DNA from: Pseudoroseomonas ludipueritiae
GTDB taxonomy: Bacteria; Pseudomonadota; Alphaproteobacteria; Acetobacterales; Acetobacteraceae
NCBI RefSeq assembly: GCF_014490445.1
Contig: NZ_JACTUZ010000003.1
Span: 1 to 64,000 of the forward strand
Reading direction: 5' to 3'
Length of the DNA: 64,000 nt
The position numbers and the translations under genes were made by a program. The first letter of the stretch is position 1, and each line of letters starts with the position of its first letter. This document shows positions 43,699 through 52,829 of this stretch, piece by piece. Below the pieces are notes generated by a model. The model ran no database searches, was not told the origin of the DNA, and worked only from the letters and a program-made list of their open reading frames with translations.

Positions 43699-44916
43699 AT
43701 GAACACGCGGCGTTGGACACGGAGAGTTACGCTGGGCCTCCTGCTCAGCACGGGTATCGCGGCAGCACAGCCGGCCGGCGCCGAGGTTCGCTTCGGCGCT
43801 TTGTATCCCTTCAGCGGTGAACTGGCGGTGCTCGGCGACGAGAGCTGGCGCGGGCTGGAACTGGCTGTCGAGGAACGCAACGCAGCAGGTGGCATCAAGG
43901 GCGAGAAGATCGTGCTGATGCGCGGAGACGCGGTGGACAACAACCAGGCGGTGGCCGAGGCGCGGCGGTTAATCTCGGTGGGTGGCGTCAAGGCGATCTT
44001 CGGCACCTACTCCTCCGCGCGCGCCCAGGTGGCGAGCCAGGTGGCGGAGCTGGCACGCATTCCATACTTCGAGATGGGCGCGGTCTCAGATGCCATCACC
44101 GAGCGCAAGTTCCGTTACCTGTTCCGCACCAATCCCACCGCCCGCAACATGGCCGAACGCTCTGTCGACATGGTGGTGAACGCCGTGGCCAAGGGCCTTT
44201 CTGTGGAGCCGGGCAGCCTCAACGTCGCCATCATCCATGAGGATAGCCTCTATGGCACCACGGTTGGGCGCTATCAGACGGCCTATGCCAAGGAGCGCGG
44301 GCTGAAGATCGTCGAGACGATGCCTTATCCGGCCAACGTCGTTGACATGTCGTCGCTGATCCTGCGGCTGCAGGCAGCCAAGGCTGATGTTGTGCTGCAA
44401 ACCTCCTATCAGAACGACACGGTGTTGTTCTTCCGCCAAGCCAGGGAGGCCGGCTTCAAGCCGCGCGCCATCATCGGCGGCGGCGGCGGCTACTCGCTGC
44501 GCGAGACCATGCAGGCGGTAGGCCAGGAGGTGATGGAAGGTGTGCTGAACGTCGACTTCACGCAGATCGCCACGAATCCGCAGGCTGCGCCGGGCATCGA
44601 CAAATTCGTTGAGGCCTACCGCGCGAAGTACAACATGGAGCCGCGCTCAGGCCACAGCCTTGGCAACTACGTCGGCGCCAAGGTCTTCCTTGAAGCTGTG
44701 GCGAGCGCAAAATCCACCTCAGCCGATGACATCCGTGCTGCCGTGGCCGCGGTGGACATCCCTGATGGCGGTACTGCGGAAGGCTGGGGCGTGAAGTTCG
44801 GCGCGGACGGGCAGAATGAGCGCGCCAAGATGATGGGCCTGCAGTGGCAGGACGGCAAGCTGGTCACCGTCTTTCCGCCAGAAGCAGCGGTATCTGAGAT
44901 CCGCCTGAACCGCTGA
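43699..44916 (+). CDS. Branched-chain amino acid-type ABC transporter substrate-binding protein
   Basis: The 405-residue protein has an N-terminal signal with an Arg pair (RRWTRRVTLGLLLSTG, cleavage near AGA). It is followed by a type I periplasmic binding fold starting VRFGALYPFSGELAVLGDESWRGLELAVEERNAAGGIKG, the classic Peripla_BP_6 opening. AGGGAGG lies eight bases before the ATG. It is followed by permeases and ATPases of the same transporter. Members bind branched amino acids, amides, urea, aromatic acids or other small acids; the ligand here is not evident. Confidence 0.9.
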   Translation: MNTRRWTRRVTLGLLLSTGIAAAQPAGAEVRFGALYPFSGELAVLGDESWRGLELAVEERNAAGGIKGEKIVLMRGDAVDNNQAVAEARRLISVGGVKAIFGTYSSARAQVASQVAELARIPYFEMGAVSDAITERKFRYLFRTNPTARNMAERSVDMVVNAVAKGLSVEPGSLNVAIIHEDSLYGTTVGRYQTAYAKERGLKIVETMPYPANVVDMSSLILRLQAAKADVVLQTSYQNDTVLFFRQAREAGFKPRAIIGGGGGYSLRETMQAVGQEVMEGVLNVDFTQIATNPQAAPGIDKFVEAYRAKYNMEPRSGHSLGNYVGAKVFLEAVASAKSTSADDIRAAVAAVDIPDGGTAEGWGVKFGADGQNERAKMMGLQWQDGKLVTVFPPEAAVSEIRLNR

Positions 44917-44940
44917 AGACCGGGAAGGAGCCCGCCCCGC

Positions 44941-45816
44941 ATGGACACCTTCGTGCAACTGGTGCTGAATGGGTTGATGCTGGGCGGGCTTTTCGCCATC
45001 ATCAGCGTCGGGTTGACATTGATCTTCGGCATCATCCGCCTGGTCAATTTCGCCCATGGCGAGTTGCTGATGGTGGGCATGTATCTCACCTGGATCGGCG
45101 CCACCAAGCTCGGGGTGCATCCTTATCTTCTGGCGCCTCCGGTGGTGCTGGTGCTCTTCGTGCTCGGGCTGCTGATCCAGCGTTTCATCCTGCAACCGCT
45201 GTTGGAAGCGCGGGATGCGCATGTGCAGATTTTCGCCACGGTCGGCTTATCCACCGCGCTCATCAACCTGGCACTGCTGGTGTTCGGCGCCGACCTCTAC
45301 GCGACACCCTCCAGCGGTGTGCGCGACTCCATCTCCTTTGGGCCGTACCGTGTCCTGGTAGGGCAGTTGGTGATGTTCGTCTGCGGCATCCTCGTGGTTA
45401 CCGCGCTGCACCTGTTCATGGAACGCAGCTATCTCGGGCGGGCCATCCGCGCCACGGCGCAGCACCGCGCCGCGGCACAGCTGATGGGTGTGGATGTGAA
45501 GCGCATCTACATGGTGACCTTCGGCATCGGCGCTGCCTGTGTCGGGGTGGCGGCGGTTCTGGTGGCGCCGATCTATCCGACCTCCCCCACAGTGGGCACC
45601 TACTTCGTGCTCACTGCTTTCGTGGTCGTGGTGCTGGGTGGCATGGGCAGCCTGCACGGCGCCTTCGTCGGCGCGCTGATCATCGGCCTCGTGGACAGCC
45701 TCAGCGGCTTCTACATCGCGCCGGACCTGAAGGAGGTGGTGATCTTCGCCTTGTTCATCGGAATCCTGTTGCTGCGGCCGACAGGCCTGTTCGGCCTCGG
45801 CCGTGGCTCCGAATAA
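44941..45816 (+). CDS. LivH-type ABC transporter permease
   Basis: The 291-residue protein has about eight membrane helices. It opens MDTFVQLVLNGLMLGGLFAIISVGLTLIFGIIRLVNFAHGEL, the LivH hallmark with the FAHGE motif (given here only as a family pattern at residues 1-42). Further on are RAIRATAQHRAAAQLMGVD, matching the coupling-helix region that contacts the ATPase, and the conserved VLGGMGSLHGAFVGAL. It starts 24 bases after the binding-protein gene. Confidence 0.92.
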   Translation: MDTFVQLVLNGLMLGGLFAIISVGLTLIFGIIRLVNFAHGELLMVGMYLTWIGATKLGVHPYLLAPPVVLVLFVLGLLIQRFILQPLLEARDAHVQIFATVGLSTALINLALLVFGADLYATPSSGVRDSISFGPYRVLVGQLVMFVCGILVVTALHLFMERSYLGRAIRATAQHRAAAQLMGVDVKRIYMVTFGIGAACVGVAAVLVAPIYPTSPTVGTYFVLTAFVVVVLGGMGSLHGAFVGALIIGLVDSLSGFYIAPDLKEVVIFALFIGILLLRPTGLFGLGRGSE

Positions 45817-45826
45817 GGATCGGCCC

Positions 45827-47632
45827 ATGAACGACATGACGGTGCCCGCCACACAGCGGCCGGCGCGCCGCGTTGACGCCGCCAGCATCGGCGTTGCCGC
45901 CCTTCTGGCGCTGATCCTTGCCGTGCCTTTGCTGGTGGGTGACGATTTCGTATCCCATGTCTTCATCACCATCTGCCTGTATGGTGCGCTGGCGACGGCC
46001 TGGAACATCGTTGGCGGCTTTGCCGGGCAGCTTTCCCTCGGGCACGCGATTTTCTATGGCATCGGGGCCTATACCGCTGCATTGCTGGTGCCCTACGGCA
46101 TCTCGCCCTGGATCGGCATGTTGGGCGGCGCACTTGTCTCGGCGCTGGTGGGGGTGGGCATCGGCCTGCCCTGCTTCCGCCTGCGCGGGCCCTTCTTTGC
46201 GCTGGCGACCATCGCCTTCCTGCAGGTCATACGCCTCCTGGCACTGCACTTCACCGGCCTTACCGGCGGCGCTGTTGGCTTGATGGTGCCGCTGCAGACC
46301 GGCTGGCAGTGGATGATCTTCTTTGATCGCTGGCCTTCACTGCTGATCGCCTTCGGGATGCTCGCCTTTACACTGGCGGTGAGTGGATGGATCCGCCACT
46401 CTCGCTTCGGCTATTACCTGGTGGCGACGCGGGAGCGTGAGCCTGCGGCGGCGGCGGCCGGGGTCAACACACTGCGCATCCGCTTGGCGGCCGTGGCGGT
46501 GTCGGCGGCGCTGACCTCCATGGTCGGCACCTTCCACGGCATGTACCTGACTTTCATCGAGCCGGAGGCGATGTTCTCCCTCGCCTTTTCCGTCCAGATC
46601 GCGATGTTCGCTCTCATAGGTGGCATCGGGACGGTGCTGGGGCCGCTTTTCGGCACATTGCTGGTCGTGCCCCTCACAGAACTGGCGCGTGGCTGGCTCG
46701 GTGCCTCGGCACTTGGGTTGCACGGCTTTGTCTACGGCACGGTGCTGGTGCTGATTGTTCTGTTCCTGCCGGACGGTCTGGCGGGGTTGCTTCGCCGCAA
46801 GACGGCGTCCGATGCCGCGGATGTAGAGGCCGGTGCTCCTGCTGCCAGCGTCCCGGCGGAAGCCCGCCCCGCTCGTCCGCCGCTGGGCGAGCCCATCCTG
46901 GTGGCCGAACACCTGAACAAGCGCTTCGGTGGCCTCGCCGTTACAACGGACGTGAGCCTGTCGCTGCGGCAGGGTGAGGTGCTTGGCATCATCGGCCCCA
47001 ATGGCGCCGGCAAGACCACGCTGTTCAACCAGCTATCCGGCTTCCTTGCGCCACAGAGCGGCGTGGTGCGGGTGCGGCTGGCAGATGGTAGCCTCGTGAC
47101 GCCGGCGACGCCGCATGGCTTTGCCCATGCCGGCGTCGGCCGCACGTTCCAGATCGTCCAGCCGTTCGCGGCCATGACGGTGCTGGAGAATATCATGATC
47201 GGCGCCTTCCACCGCCACCCTGGCCGGGCCGAGGCGCGCGAGAAGGCGTTGGAAACCGCCGCGCGCATGGGGCTGTGGTCGCAGCGTGACCTGGAAGCAC
47301 GCTCGCTCACCATCGGTGGGCTGAAGCGGCTGGAGGTCGCGCGCGTCATGGCGATGGAGCCGCGTATCCTGCTGCTGGACGAGGTGATGGCCGGCCTGAA
47401 CCAGACCGATGTCCGCCGCGCCATTCGCATGATCGAGCAGATCCGTGACGACGGCGTGAGTATCATCGCCATCGAGCACGTGATGCAGGCCATCATGGCC
47501 CTTTCGGATCACGTGGTGGTGCTGAATTCCGGCCGGGTTATCGCGGAGGGCCAGCCGAAGGAGGTAGTGCGCGATCCCATGGTGATCGAAGCTTATCTCG
47601 GGAAGGATTTCGTCGATGCTCACCCTGCATGA
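45827..47632 (+). CDS. LivM-LivG fusion: ABC permease joined to ATPase
   Basis: The 601-residue protein joins two normally separate subunits. Residues 1-325 are a LivM-type permease with about nine to ten helices (SLGHAIFYGIGAYTAALL, GLPCFRLRGPFFALATIAF, GTVLGPLFGTLLVVPL). After an Ala/Pro-rich linker (about 328-355) comes a LivG-type ATPase with Walker A GPNGAGKTTLFN, signature LTIGGLKRLEVARVMA and Walker B ILLLDEVMAGLN. The signature reads TIGGLKR rather than the canonical LSGGQ, a variant common in LivG. I chose ATG 45827 with AAGGAT upstream. An in-frame ATG at 45803 overlaps the permease gene. Its end overlaps livF by 17 bases. Confidence 0.9.
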   Translation: MNDMTVPATQRPARRVDAASIGVAALLALILAVPLLVGDDFVSHVFITICLYGALATAWNIVGGFAGQLSLGHAIFYGIGAYTAALLVPYGISPWIGMLGGALVSALVGVGIGLPCFRLRGPFFALATIAFLQVIRLLALHFTGLTGGAVGLMVPLQTGWQWMIFFDRWPSLLIAFGMLAFTLAVSGWIRHSRFGYYLVATREREPAAAAAGVNTLRIRLAAVAVSAALTSMVGTFHGMYLTFIEPEAMFSLAFSVQIAMFALIGGIGTVLGPLFGTLLVVPLTELARGWLGASALGLHGFVYGTVLVLIVLFLPDGLAGLLRRKTASDAADVEAGAPAASVPAEARPARPPLGEPILVAEHLNKRFGGLAVTTDVSLSLRQGEVLGIIGPNGAGKTTLFNQLSGFLAPQSGVVRVRLADGSLVTPATPHGFAHAGVGRTFQIVQPFAAMTVLENIMIGAFHRHPGRAEAREKALETAARMGLWSQRDLEARSLTIGGLKRLEVARVMAMEPRILLLDEVMAGLNQTDVRRAIRMIEQIRDDGVSIIAIEHVMQAIMALSDHVVVLNSGRVIAEGQPKEVVRDPMVIEAYLGKDFVDAHPA

Positions 47633-48320
47633 TGTCCAGGCAGGCTACGGCCGCACGACCATCCTCCATGGCATCAATATCGAGGTGCGCTCAGGCGAGG
47701 TCGTCACCATCGTTGGCGCCAATGGCGCGGGCAAGACCACCACGCTGCGCACCATTGCCGGGCTGGTACGGCCGAGTGCCGGGCGCATCACCTTCGAGGG
47801 CGAGGAGATCGGCCGCCTGTCGCCGCACGAGGTGGTCGCGCGCGGCATCACCCTGATTCCGGAAGGGAGGCAACTGTTTCCCTTTATGAGCGTACGCGAC
47901 AATCTTCGCATGGGTGCCTATACGCCACATGCCCGCGCCCGAATGGAACAGACCATGGAGGAGGTGCTGGAGCTGTTTCCCCGGGTCAGGGAACGGCTCG
48001 ACCAGCATGCCGGCTCCCTTTCGGGCGGGGAGCAACAGATGGTGGCGATCGCGCGCGGCATGATGGCACGGCCGAAGCTGCTGATGTTCGATGAACCCTC
48101 GCTCGGCCTCGCCCCCATCATTGTCTCCCAGGTTTTCGATGTGGTGGAGCGCATCGTGCAAACCGGCGTCACGGTTCTGCTGGTGGAGCAGAATGTGTTC
48201 CGCACCCTTTCTATCGCCGACCGCGGCTACGTCTTGGAGAATGGCGAGATCACCATGAGCGATAGCGGTTCTGCTTTGTTGCGCGACGATCATGTGCGCC
48301 GCGCTTATCTCGGAATCTGA
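47616..48320 (+). CDS. LivF-type ABC transporter ATPase
   Basis: The 234-residue protein has Walker A VGANGAGKTTTLRTI, signature LSGGEQQMVAIARGMM, Walker B LLMFDEPSLGLAP and the LivF-typical IPEGRQLFPFMSVRDNLRMGAY. It completes the importer (binding protein, two permeases, two ATPases) started at 43699. Confidence 0.93.
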   Translation: MLTLHDVQAGYGRTTILHGINIEVRSGEVVTIVGANGAGKTTTLRTIAGLVRPSAGRITFEGEEIGRLSPHEVVARGITLIPEGRQLFPFMSVRDNLRMGAYTPHARARMEQTMEEVLELFPRVRERLDQHAGSLSGGEQQMVAIARGMMARPKLLMFDEPSLGLAPIIVSQVFDVVERIVQTGVTVLLVEQNVFRTLSIADRGYVLENGEITMSDSGSALLRDDHVRRAYLGI

Positions 48321-48327
48321 GAGCGTG

Positions 48328-49119
48328 ATGTCCATGCAGGATCTGGCTACCCGCCCAAGCCATGCCGGCCGCTGCGTACTGGTCACCGGTGCAGGTCAGG
48401 GTATCGGCGCCGCCATCGCCATGGCTTTTGGCCGCCGCGGCGCGGCTGTCGGGGTGCTGGACGCGTCTTCCGACCGTGCCGAGGATGTATCCAGGGCGAT
48501 CCAGGGGAATGGCGGCAGGGCGTGTGCCGCCACGGCGGATGTGGCTGACTATGCGGCGCTTTCGGCAGCGGTGGATGCCCTGCAGGCTGAACTCGGTGTG
48601 CCTTTCGACACATTGGTGAACAATGCCGGCATCTCGCCCAAGCATGACGGGCGGGCGCACGAGGCATGGGAGATGGCGCCGGATGAATGGAACCGCGTTG
48701 TCGCCGTCAACCTCAGTGGCTGCTTCAACGCCATCCGCCTGCTTACGCCGGCAATGCGTGCGGCAGGGCACGGCAGCATCGTCAACATGTCCTCGATCGC
48801 CGGCCGGACCTATTCCATGGTGGTTGGCGCCCATTATGCCGCCACCAAGGCCGCACTGATCGGCTTGACCAAGCATCTGGCCGGCGAACTCGGTCCCTAT
48901 GGCATTCGTGTCAATGCGATTGCACCGGGCCGCATCGATACCCCGCTGATCCGGACGGTGCCGGACGAGGTGAACCAGCGCCAGGTGGCGGCTACGCCAC
49001 TGCGGCGGCTCGGCAAGCCGGAGGAAGTAGCAGACCTGGCGCTTTACCTTGCTTCCGGCGAGGCATCCTTCGTCACCGGGCAGGTCGTGGATGTCGCCGG
49101 CGGAATGATGATGACCTGA
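48328..49119 (+). CDS. Short-chain dehydrogenase/reductase
   Basis: The 263-residue classical SDR has the cofactor motif TGAGQGIG, the NNAG motif, catalytic Ser in NMSSIAG and the Tyr-x3-Lys pair in HYAATKAAL. The residue after beta2 (VLDAS) is Asp, favouring NAD. The start could be ATG 48328 or 48334. It begins eight bases after livF, so it belongs to the importer operon and probably oxidises or reduces the imported compound or the product of the TPP enzyme. Confidence 0.88.
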   Translation: MSMQDLATRPSHAGRCVLVTGAGQGIGAAIAMAFGRRGAAVGVLDASSDRAEDVSRAIQGNGGRACAATADVADYAALSAAVDALQAELGVPFDTLVNNAGISPKHDGRAHEAWEMAPDEWNRVVAVNLSGCFNAIRLLTPAMRAAGHGSIVNMSSIAGRTYSMVVGAHYAATKAALIGLTKHLAGELGPYGIRVNAIAPGRIDTPLIRTVPDEVNQRQVAATPLRRLGKPEEVADLALYLASGEASFVTGQVVDVAGGMMMT

Positions 49120-49307
49120 GGTCAGGATTGGTGGGCGCATGGGCAAGCGCGGCAGTCCCGCCCTGGCCCGGCCAGGCAGTATTTCGTTGCAAAGTGGGTT
49201 GTGTCGGGGACAGTTTAGCATGCTCCTGACATCCGGCAGGTCCCCGGTCCAGGCGTCGCCGAGGCAGCAGGGCGTAATCCACAGTTACCGGATCATCAGG
49301 AGGTTCC

Positions 49308-49622
49308 ATGTCCGCCACTGCTCCCACGATCATCTATGTCACTTACCAGGGCAGCGCGACGACACGTTTCGACCGTGGCTACTATGTCGGGACCCATCTG
49401 CCTCTGGTCATGAAAGCCTGGGAGGGGCACGGCCTGGAGAGTGCCGCCGCTTTCTTTCCGGCCGCCGCGCAGGACGGAACCATCGCGATCTGTGAACTTC
49501 GCTTTCGTGATGATGCAGCACTCGCAGCTTCACTTGCTTCGGCTGACACTTCTGAAGTCATGGCCGACGTTGCGCGTTTCACTGACGTGAAGCCTGTATT
49601 GGCACGTGCCGTGTCGGTGTGA
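49308..49622 (+). CDS. EthD-family small protein
   Basis: The 104-residue protein has the EthD-type ferredoxin-like dimeric fold pattern: IIYVTYQGSATTRFDRGYYVGTHLPLVMKAWEGHGLES, with the YY-x3-HLPL segment typical of the family (quoted as residues 8-45 in general terms). AGGAGG lies a few bases before the ATG. EthD proteins accompany ether or aromatic degradation systems, some acting as monooxygenase-like or helper proteins. It follows the importer operon after 188 bases and may be a separate unit. Confidence 0.75.
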   Translation: MSATAPTIIYVTYQGSATTRFDRGYYVGTHLPLVMKAWEGHGLESAAAFFPAAAQDGTIAICELRFRDDAALAASLASADTSEVMADVARFTDVKPVLARAVSV

Positions 49623-49911
49623 CGGGATGATGTGTCGTGTCTTCTCGCTGAGCCAGGTTGATACGCTTCCATGCCCTTGGCGCGGAATGAGCGGGGCCGC
49701 GACATAGCCGAAGCGGCCTCAGCGCCGGGCAAAACCATCGTCGGTGTGAGGTATGGCTGTCTCGCGGCTCAGCACTTCTGCGTCGAGATCAAGATGATTC
49801 TCATCCTGACCGGCGGCGCCTGGAGTGCCGGATCAATTCCCCAAGATCCTGATTGTCGGTGCTCTGGTCATCCTTGGAGCACGGGACGCACATCCAGGCG
49901 CCGACAGAGCC

Positions 49912-50604
49912 TTAGATCAGTTCCTTCACCCGCTCGTAGGTATTGTCCAGGTGCTTTCCCAGGATGTGAGCCAGCGCTTCTCCGTCGCGCGCCTTCAGGC
50001 TCCGGATCATCTCCTCGTGCTCGGCAACGGCATCGGCCCATTTCTCCGGGCCGGCATTGCCAATGAAGCGGATATGTTTCATGCGGGACTGGATCGCTTC
50101 ATGTGCCCAGATCAGCGTCGCATTACCCGGTAGTGCCACGATGCCTGTATGGATGGACTGATTCAGCTTGAAATAGGCAAGGCGGTCCTGGGCCTTGTAA
50201 CACTGCATCATCCCATGGTGCAGCGCTTCGATAGCCGCGATGCCGGCGGCGGAGCCTTCGGAGCAGGCCAGGCGGCCTGCCAGCATCTCCAGGGATTTCA
50301 GGACGACCAGGCTGTCGGCCACATCCTTGCGCGTCAGCCGGCGCACCACCGCACCCCGGGCTGGCACCAGTTCCACCAGCCCTTCGCCGGCAAGCACCCG
50401 CACGGCCTCCCGCAGCGGTGTGCGGGAGACGCCAAGCTGCGCGCAAAGCGCCACCTCATTCAGCCGGGCACCGGCCGGGATAAGGCCCTGGGTGATGAGG
50501 TCTCTGAGCCTGACCGCCACCTCCTCCTGCAACGGGCGGCGGATGATTGGCCCATCCGCCGGGGCGGCTGCTTGTTGCGGATGCGCGTCCCATTCCGCGT
50601 CCAT
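49912..50604 (-). CDS. GntR-family regulator, FadR/FCD subfamily, of the pdxA2-tct operon
   Basis: The 230-residue protein has the winged helix (LQEEVAVRLRDLITQGLIPAGARLNE, then LCAQLGVSRTPLREAVRVLAGEG, residues about 25-75) and an FCD ligand domain with HTGIVALPGN, plus an AEHEEMIRSLKARDGEALAHIL segment near the C-terminus. I chose ATG 50604; the frame is open further upstream, through the promoter of the divergent operon. It is divergent from pdxA2 with a matching palindrome in the 109-base gap, so it very likely represses that operon and itself in response to an organic acid. Confidence 0.88.
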   Translation of the reverse strand: MDAEWDAHPQQAAAPADGPIIRRPLQEEVAVRLRDLITQGLIPAGARLNEVALCAQLGVSRTPLREAVRVLAGEGLVELVPARGAVVRRLTRKDVADSLVVLKSLEMLAGRLACSEGSAAGIAAIEALHHGMMQCYKAQDRLAYFKLNQSIHTGIVALPGNATLIWAHEAIQSRMKHIRFIGNAGPEKWADAVAEHEEMIRSLKARDGEALAHILGKHLDNTYERVKELI

Positions 50605-50650
50605 GACTGGGCTTCCTAAACGATGCTGCTGAGAGGCCTGGCTTACCACG

Positions 50651-50681
50651 TTGACTCCGAAAATACTGTATGCAGTATAAT
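50651..50681 (+). promoter_or_regulatory. Promoter with overlapping GntR operator
   Basis: TTGACT (50651-50656) and a perfect TATAAT (50676-50681) with 19-base spacing form a sigma70-like promoter for the plus-strand operon. The perfect palindrome ATACTG-TATG-CAGTAT (50663-50678) fills the spacer and overlaps the -10, so a bound regulator would block RNA polymerase. The adjacent FadR-subfamily gene is the obvious regulator. The ATG of pdxA2 is 33 bases past the -10. Confidence 0.7.
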
Positions 50682-50713
50682 CGGACAGGGGTTTACCAGA
50701 AGGGCCCATCTCC

Positions 50714-51742
50714 ATGAGGATGCAGGCTGCATTTTCCGCCAAGCCTCGGATCGCCTTGGCCATGGGCGACGCGGCCGGTATCTCGCCTGAACTCGCGGCC
50801 AAGGTCCTGGCCGATGACGATGTCCGCGCGGCGGCCTCGATCACCGTCTTCGGAGATGCCCGTGTGCTGGCCGAGGGCGCGCGGGTGGCTGGCCTCGATC
50901 TGGACATCGACATCGCGGCGGATGTTCCGGCATCAGCCCCTCGGACGGAGCGGCCACTCCTGATCGACCTGGCCCATTGCGACCCGGCCGAGGTTCCGCT
51001 GGGGCAGATCTCCGAAGCTGGCGGCCGCTTTGCCACGGAGAACTTCCGCCGGGCGCTGGCGATGGCCGCCGCCGGCGAGGCCGATGCGGTCTGCTTCACG
51101 CCCTTCAACAAGGCGGCGATGCGGCTGGTGACCCCTGGCTATGAGGACGAGATCGGCTTCACCGCGGAGGCCATCGGCTTCCATGGCGTGGCCAAGGAGT
51201 TCAACGTGCTGGAAGGGCTGTGGAATGCCCGTGTCACCTCGCACGTGCCGCTCAAGGATGTTGCCTCCCTGCTCAGCCGGCAGACCATCCTGGACAACCT
51301 GCGCCTGACCCATGATGCCTTGCGGGCGGCGGGCATCGCGCGCCCGCGCATCGCCGTTGCCGCGCTCAACCCGCATGCCGGCGACAATGGCAATTTCGGC
51401 CGCGAGGAGATCGAGGTCATCGGCCCCGCCGTCGAGGAGGGCAAGGCGCAGCAGATCGGCTGCGACGGCCCTTTCCCGGCCGATACGGTGTTCGTGCGCG
51501 CCCGGCGCGGAGACTTCGATGCCGTGCTGACGATGTACCACGACCAGGGGCAGATCGCGATGAAGCTGATTGGTTTCGAGGCGGGGGTCACGCTGATGGG
51601 CGGCTTCCCCTTCCCGATCTGCACCGCCGCGCATGGCACCGCCTATGACATCGCGGGGCGGGGAATCGCCCATCCGGGCGCCATGCGCAACGCGCTGCTG
51701 CTCGCGGCCCGCATGGCGGCCAGGGAGGTTGCGGGTCCCTAG
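50714..51742 (+). CDS. pdxA2: PdxA2-like 4-phosphate dehydrogenase (PdxA family)
   Basis: The 342-residue protein matches the PdxA fold, with three metal-binding histidines in TSHVPLKDV, NPHAGDNGNFG and MYHDQGQIAMK. The N-terminal motif IALAMGDAAGISPELAAK corresponds to GDPAGIGPE of PdxA, with variations typical of the PdxA2 group. Known PdxA2 enzymes oxidise D-threonate or D-erythronate 4-phosphate in four-carbon sugar-acid catabolism, after a DUF1537 kinase. No such kinase is in the window. Placement ahead of a tripartite tricarboxylate transporter and under a GntR regulator supports catabolism rather than vitamin B6 synthesis. Confidence 0.85.
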   Translation: MRMQAAFSAKPRIALAMGDAAGISPELAAKVLADDDVRAAASITVFGDARVLAEGARVAGLDLDIDIAADVPASAPRTERPLLIDLAHCDPAEVPLGQISEAGGRFATENFRRALAMAAAGEADAVCFTPFNKAAMRLVTPGYEDEIGFTAEAIGFHGVAKEFNVLEGLWNARVTSHVPLKDVASLLSRQTILDNLRLTHDALRAAGIARPRIAVAALNPHAGDNGNFGREEIEVIGPAVEEGKAQQIGCDGPFPADTVFVRARRGDFDAVLTMYHDQGQIAMKLIGFEAGVTLMGGFPFPICTAAHGTAYDIAGRGIAHPGAMRNALLLAARMAAREVAGP

Positions 51743-51806
51743 ATCCACCGAAACACCGCAGAGAACCCCAAAGGGGCGTGCGGAGCATCCAGGAGGAAAG
51801 AGTTCC

Positions 51807-52808
51807 ATGAAGCTTGTCCCGACGGCGGCGCTTGCCGCTGGTGCTGCCTTGCTTGCGATCTTCCCGGCGGAGGCCCAGACGACCTGGAAGCCGACGAGGC
51901 CGGTGGAATTCGTCGTCACCTCCGGCGCCGGGGGTGGAACCGATGTCTTCGCCCGCACCGTGCAGGCCGCCATCACCAAGCACGATCTGATCCCGACTTC
52001 CGTGGTGGTGTCCAACAAGGGCGGCGGCTCGGGCGTCGAGGGCTTCGTCTACGGCACCGGCGCCAAGGGTGACCCGCACAAGGTGATCTTCGGCACCAAC
52101 AATGCCTGGACCCTGCCGATGGTCGCCAAGGTCAACTGGAAGGTCACCGACCTGACGCCGGTGGCCATCATGGCCTTCGACGAATTCATGCTCTGGGTGA
52201 AGCAGGACGCCCCCTACAAGACCGCCGCCGACCTGGTGGCGGCGGCGCGGGAGAAGCCGGGGTCGATCCGCATGGGCGGCAGCCAGACCCATGACACCGA
52301 CCAGACCCTGACCATGCTGATCCAGCGCGCGGCCGGGGTGCGCTTCAACTACATCCCCTACCGTGGCGGCGGCGAGGTCGGCGTGCAACTCGCCGGCGGG
52401 CATATCGAGGCCAATACCAACAATCCGTCCGAGAGCATCGGCGGCTGGCGCGGCGGGCAGGTGCGTCCGGTCTGCGTCTTCCGGCGCGAGCCGCTGCCCC
52501 AGGGCGGCAAGGTGACGGAGACCCAGGGCTGGTCCGACATCCCGACCTGCGCCAGCCAGGGCGTGGCGGTGGAGGAATTCCGCATGCCCCGCACCGTCTT
52601 CCTGCCCCCCGGCGCGCCGGCGGCGGCGCAGGCCTATTGGAGCGAGGTGTTCCGCAAGGTGAGCGAGACGCCGGAATGGCAGGATTACATCCAGCGCACC
52701 AGCCAGAGCGGCCGCTTCATCGGCAGCGACGAGATGCGCGGCGTCATCCAGGCGGAGGAGACCGCCACGCGCGAGGTCTTTGCCGCGGAAGGATGGCTGA
52801 CGAACTGA
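51807..52808 (+). CDS. tctC: Tripartite tricarboxylate transporter substrate-binding protein
   Basis: The 333-residue protein has a signal peptide cleaved near AEAQ and a mature start WKPTRPVEFVVTSGAGGGTDVFAR, typical of TctC/Bug proteins. NNPSESIGGWRGGQVRPVCVF matches the ligand-binding loop region. AGGAGGAAAG lies a few bases before the ATG. It is the periplasmic receptor for the TctA/TctB permease encoded just downstream. Ligand is probably a hydroxy or sugar acid, inferred from pdxA2. Confidence 0.9.
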   Translation: MKLVPTAALAAGAALLAIFPAEAQTTWKPTRPVEFVVTSGAGGGTDVFARTVQAAITKHDLIPTSVVVSNKGGGSGVEGFVYGTGAKGDPHKVIFGTNNAWTLPMVAKVNWKVTDLTPVAIMAFDEFMLWVKQDAPYKTAADLVAAAREKPGSIRMGGSQTHDTDQTLTMLIQRAAGVRFNYIPYRGGGEVGVQLAGGHIEANTNNPSESIGGWRGGQVRPVCVFRREPLPQGGKVTETQGWSDIPTCASQGVAVEEFRMPRTVFLPPGAPAAAQAYWSEVFRKVSETPEWQDYIQRTSQSGRFIGSDEMRGVIQAEETATREVFAAEGWLTN

Positions 52809-52829
52809 CCGGCGGGAAGGAGAGGCGGC

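Noticed and set aside
50604-51111. Longer start for the second GntR regulator, running into pdxA2
   Set aside because: The extension is antisense to pdxA2 and covers the promoter/operator; the winged-helix domain begins about 25 residues after ATG 50604.
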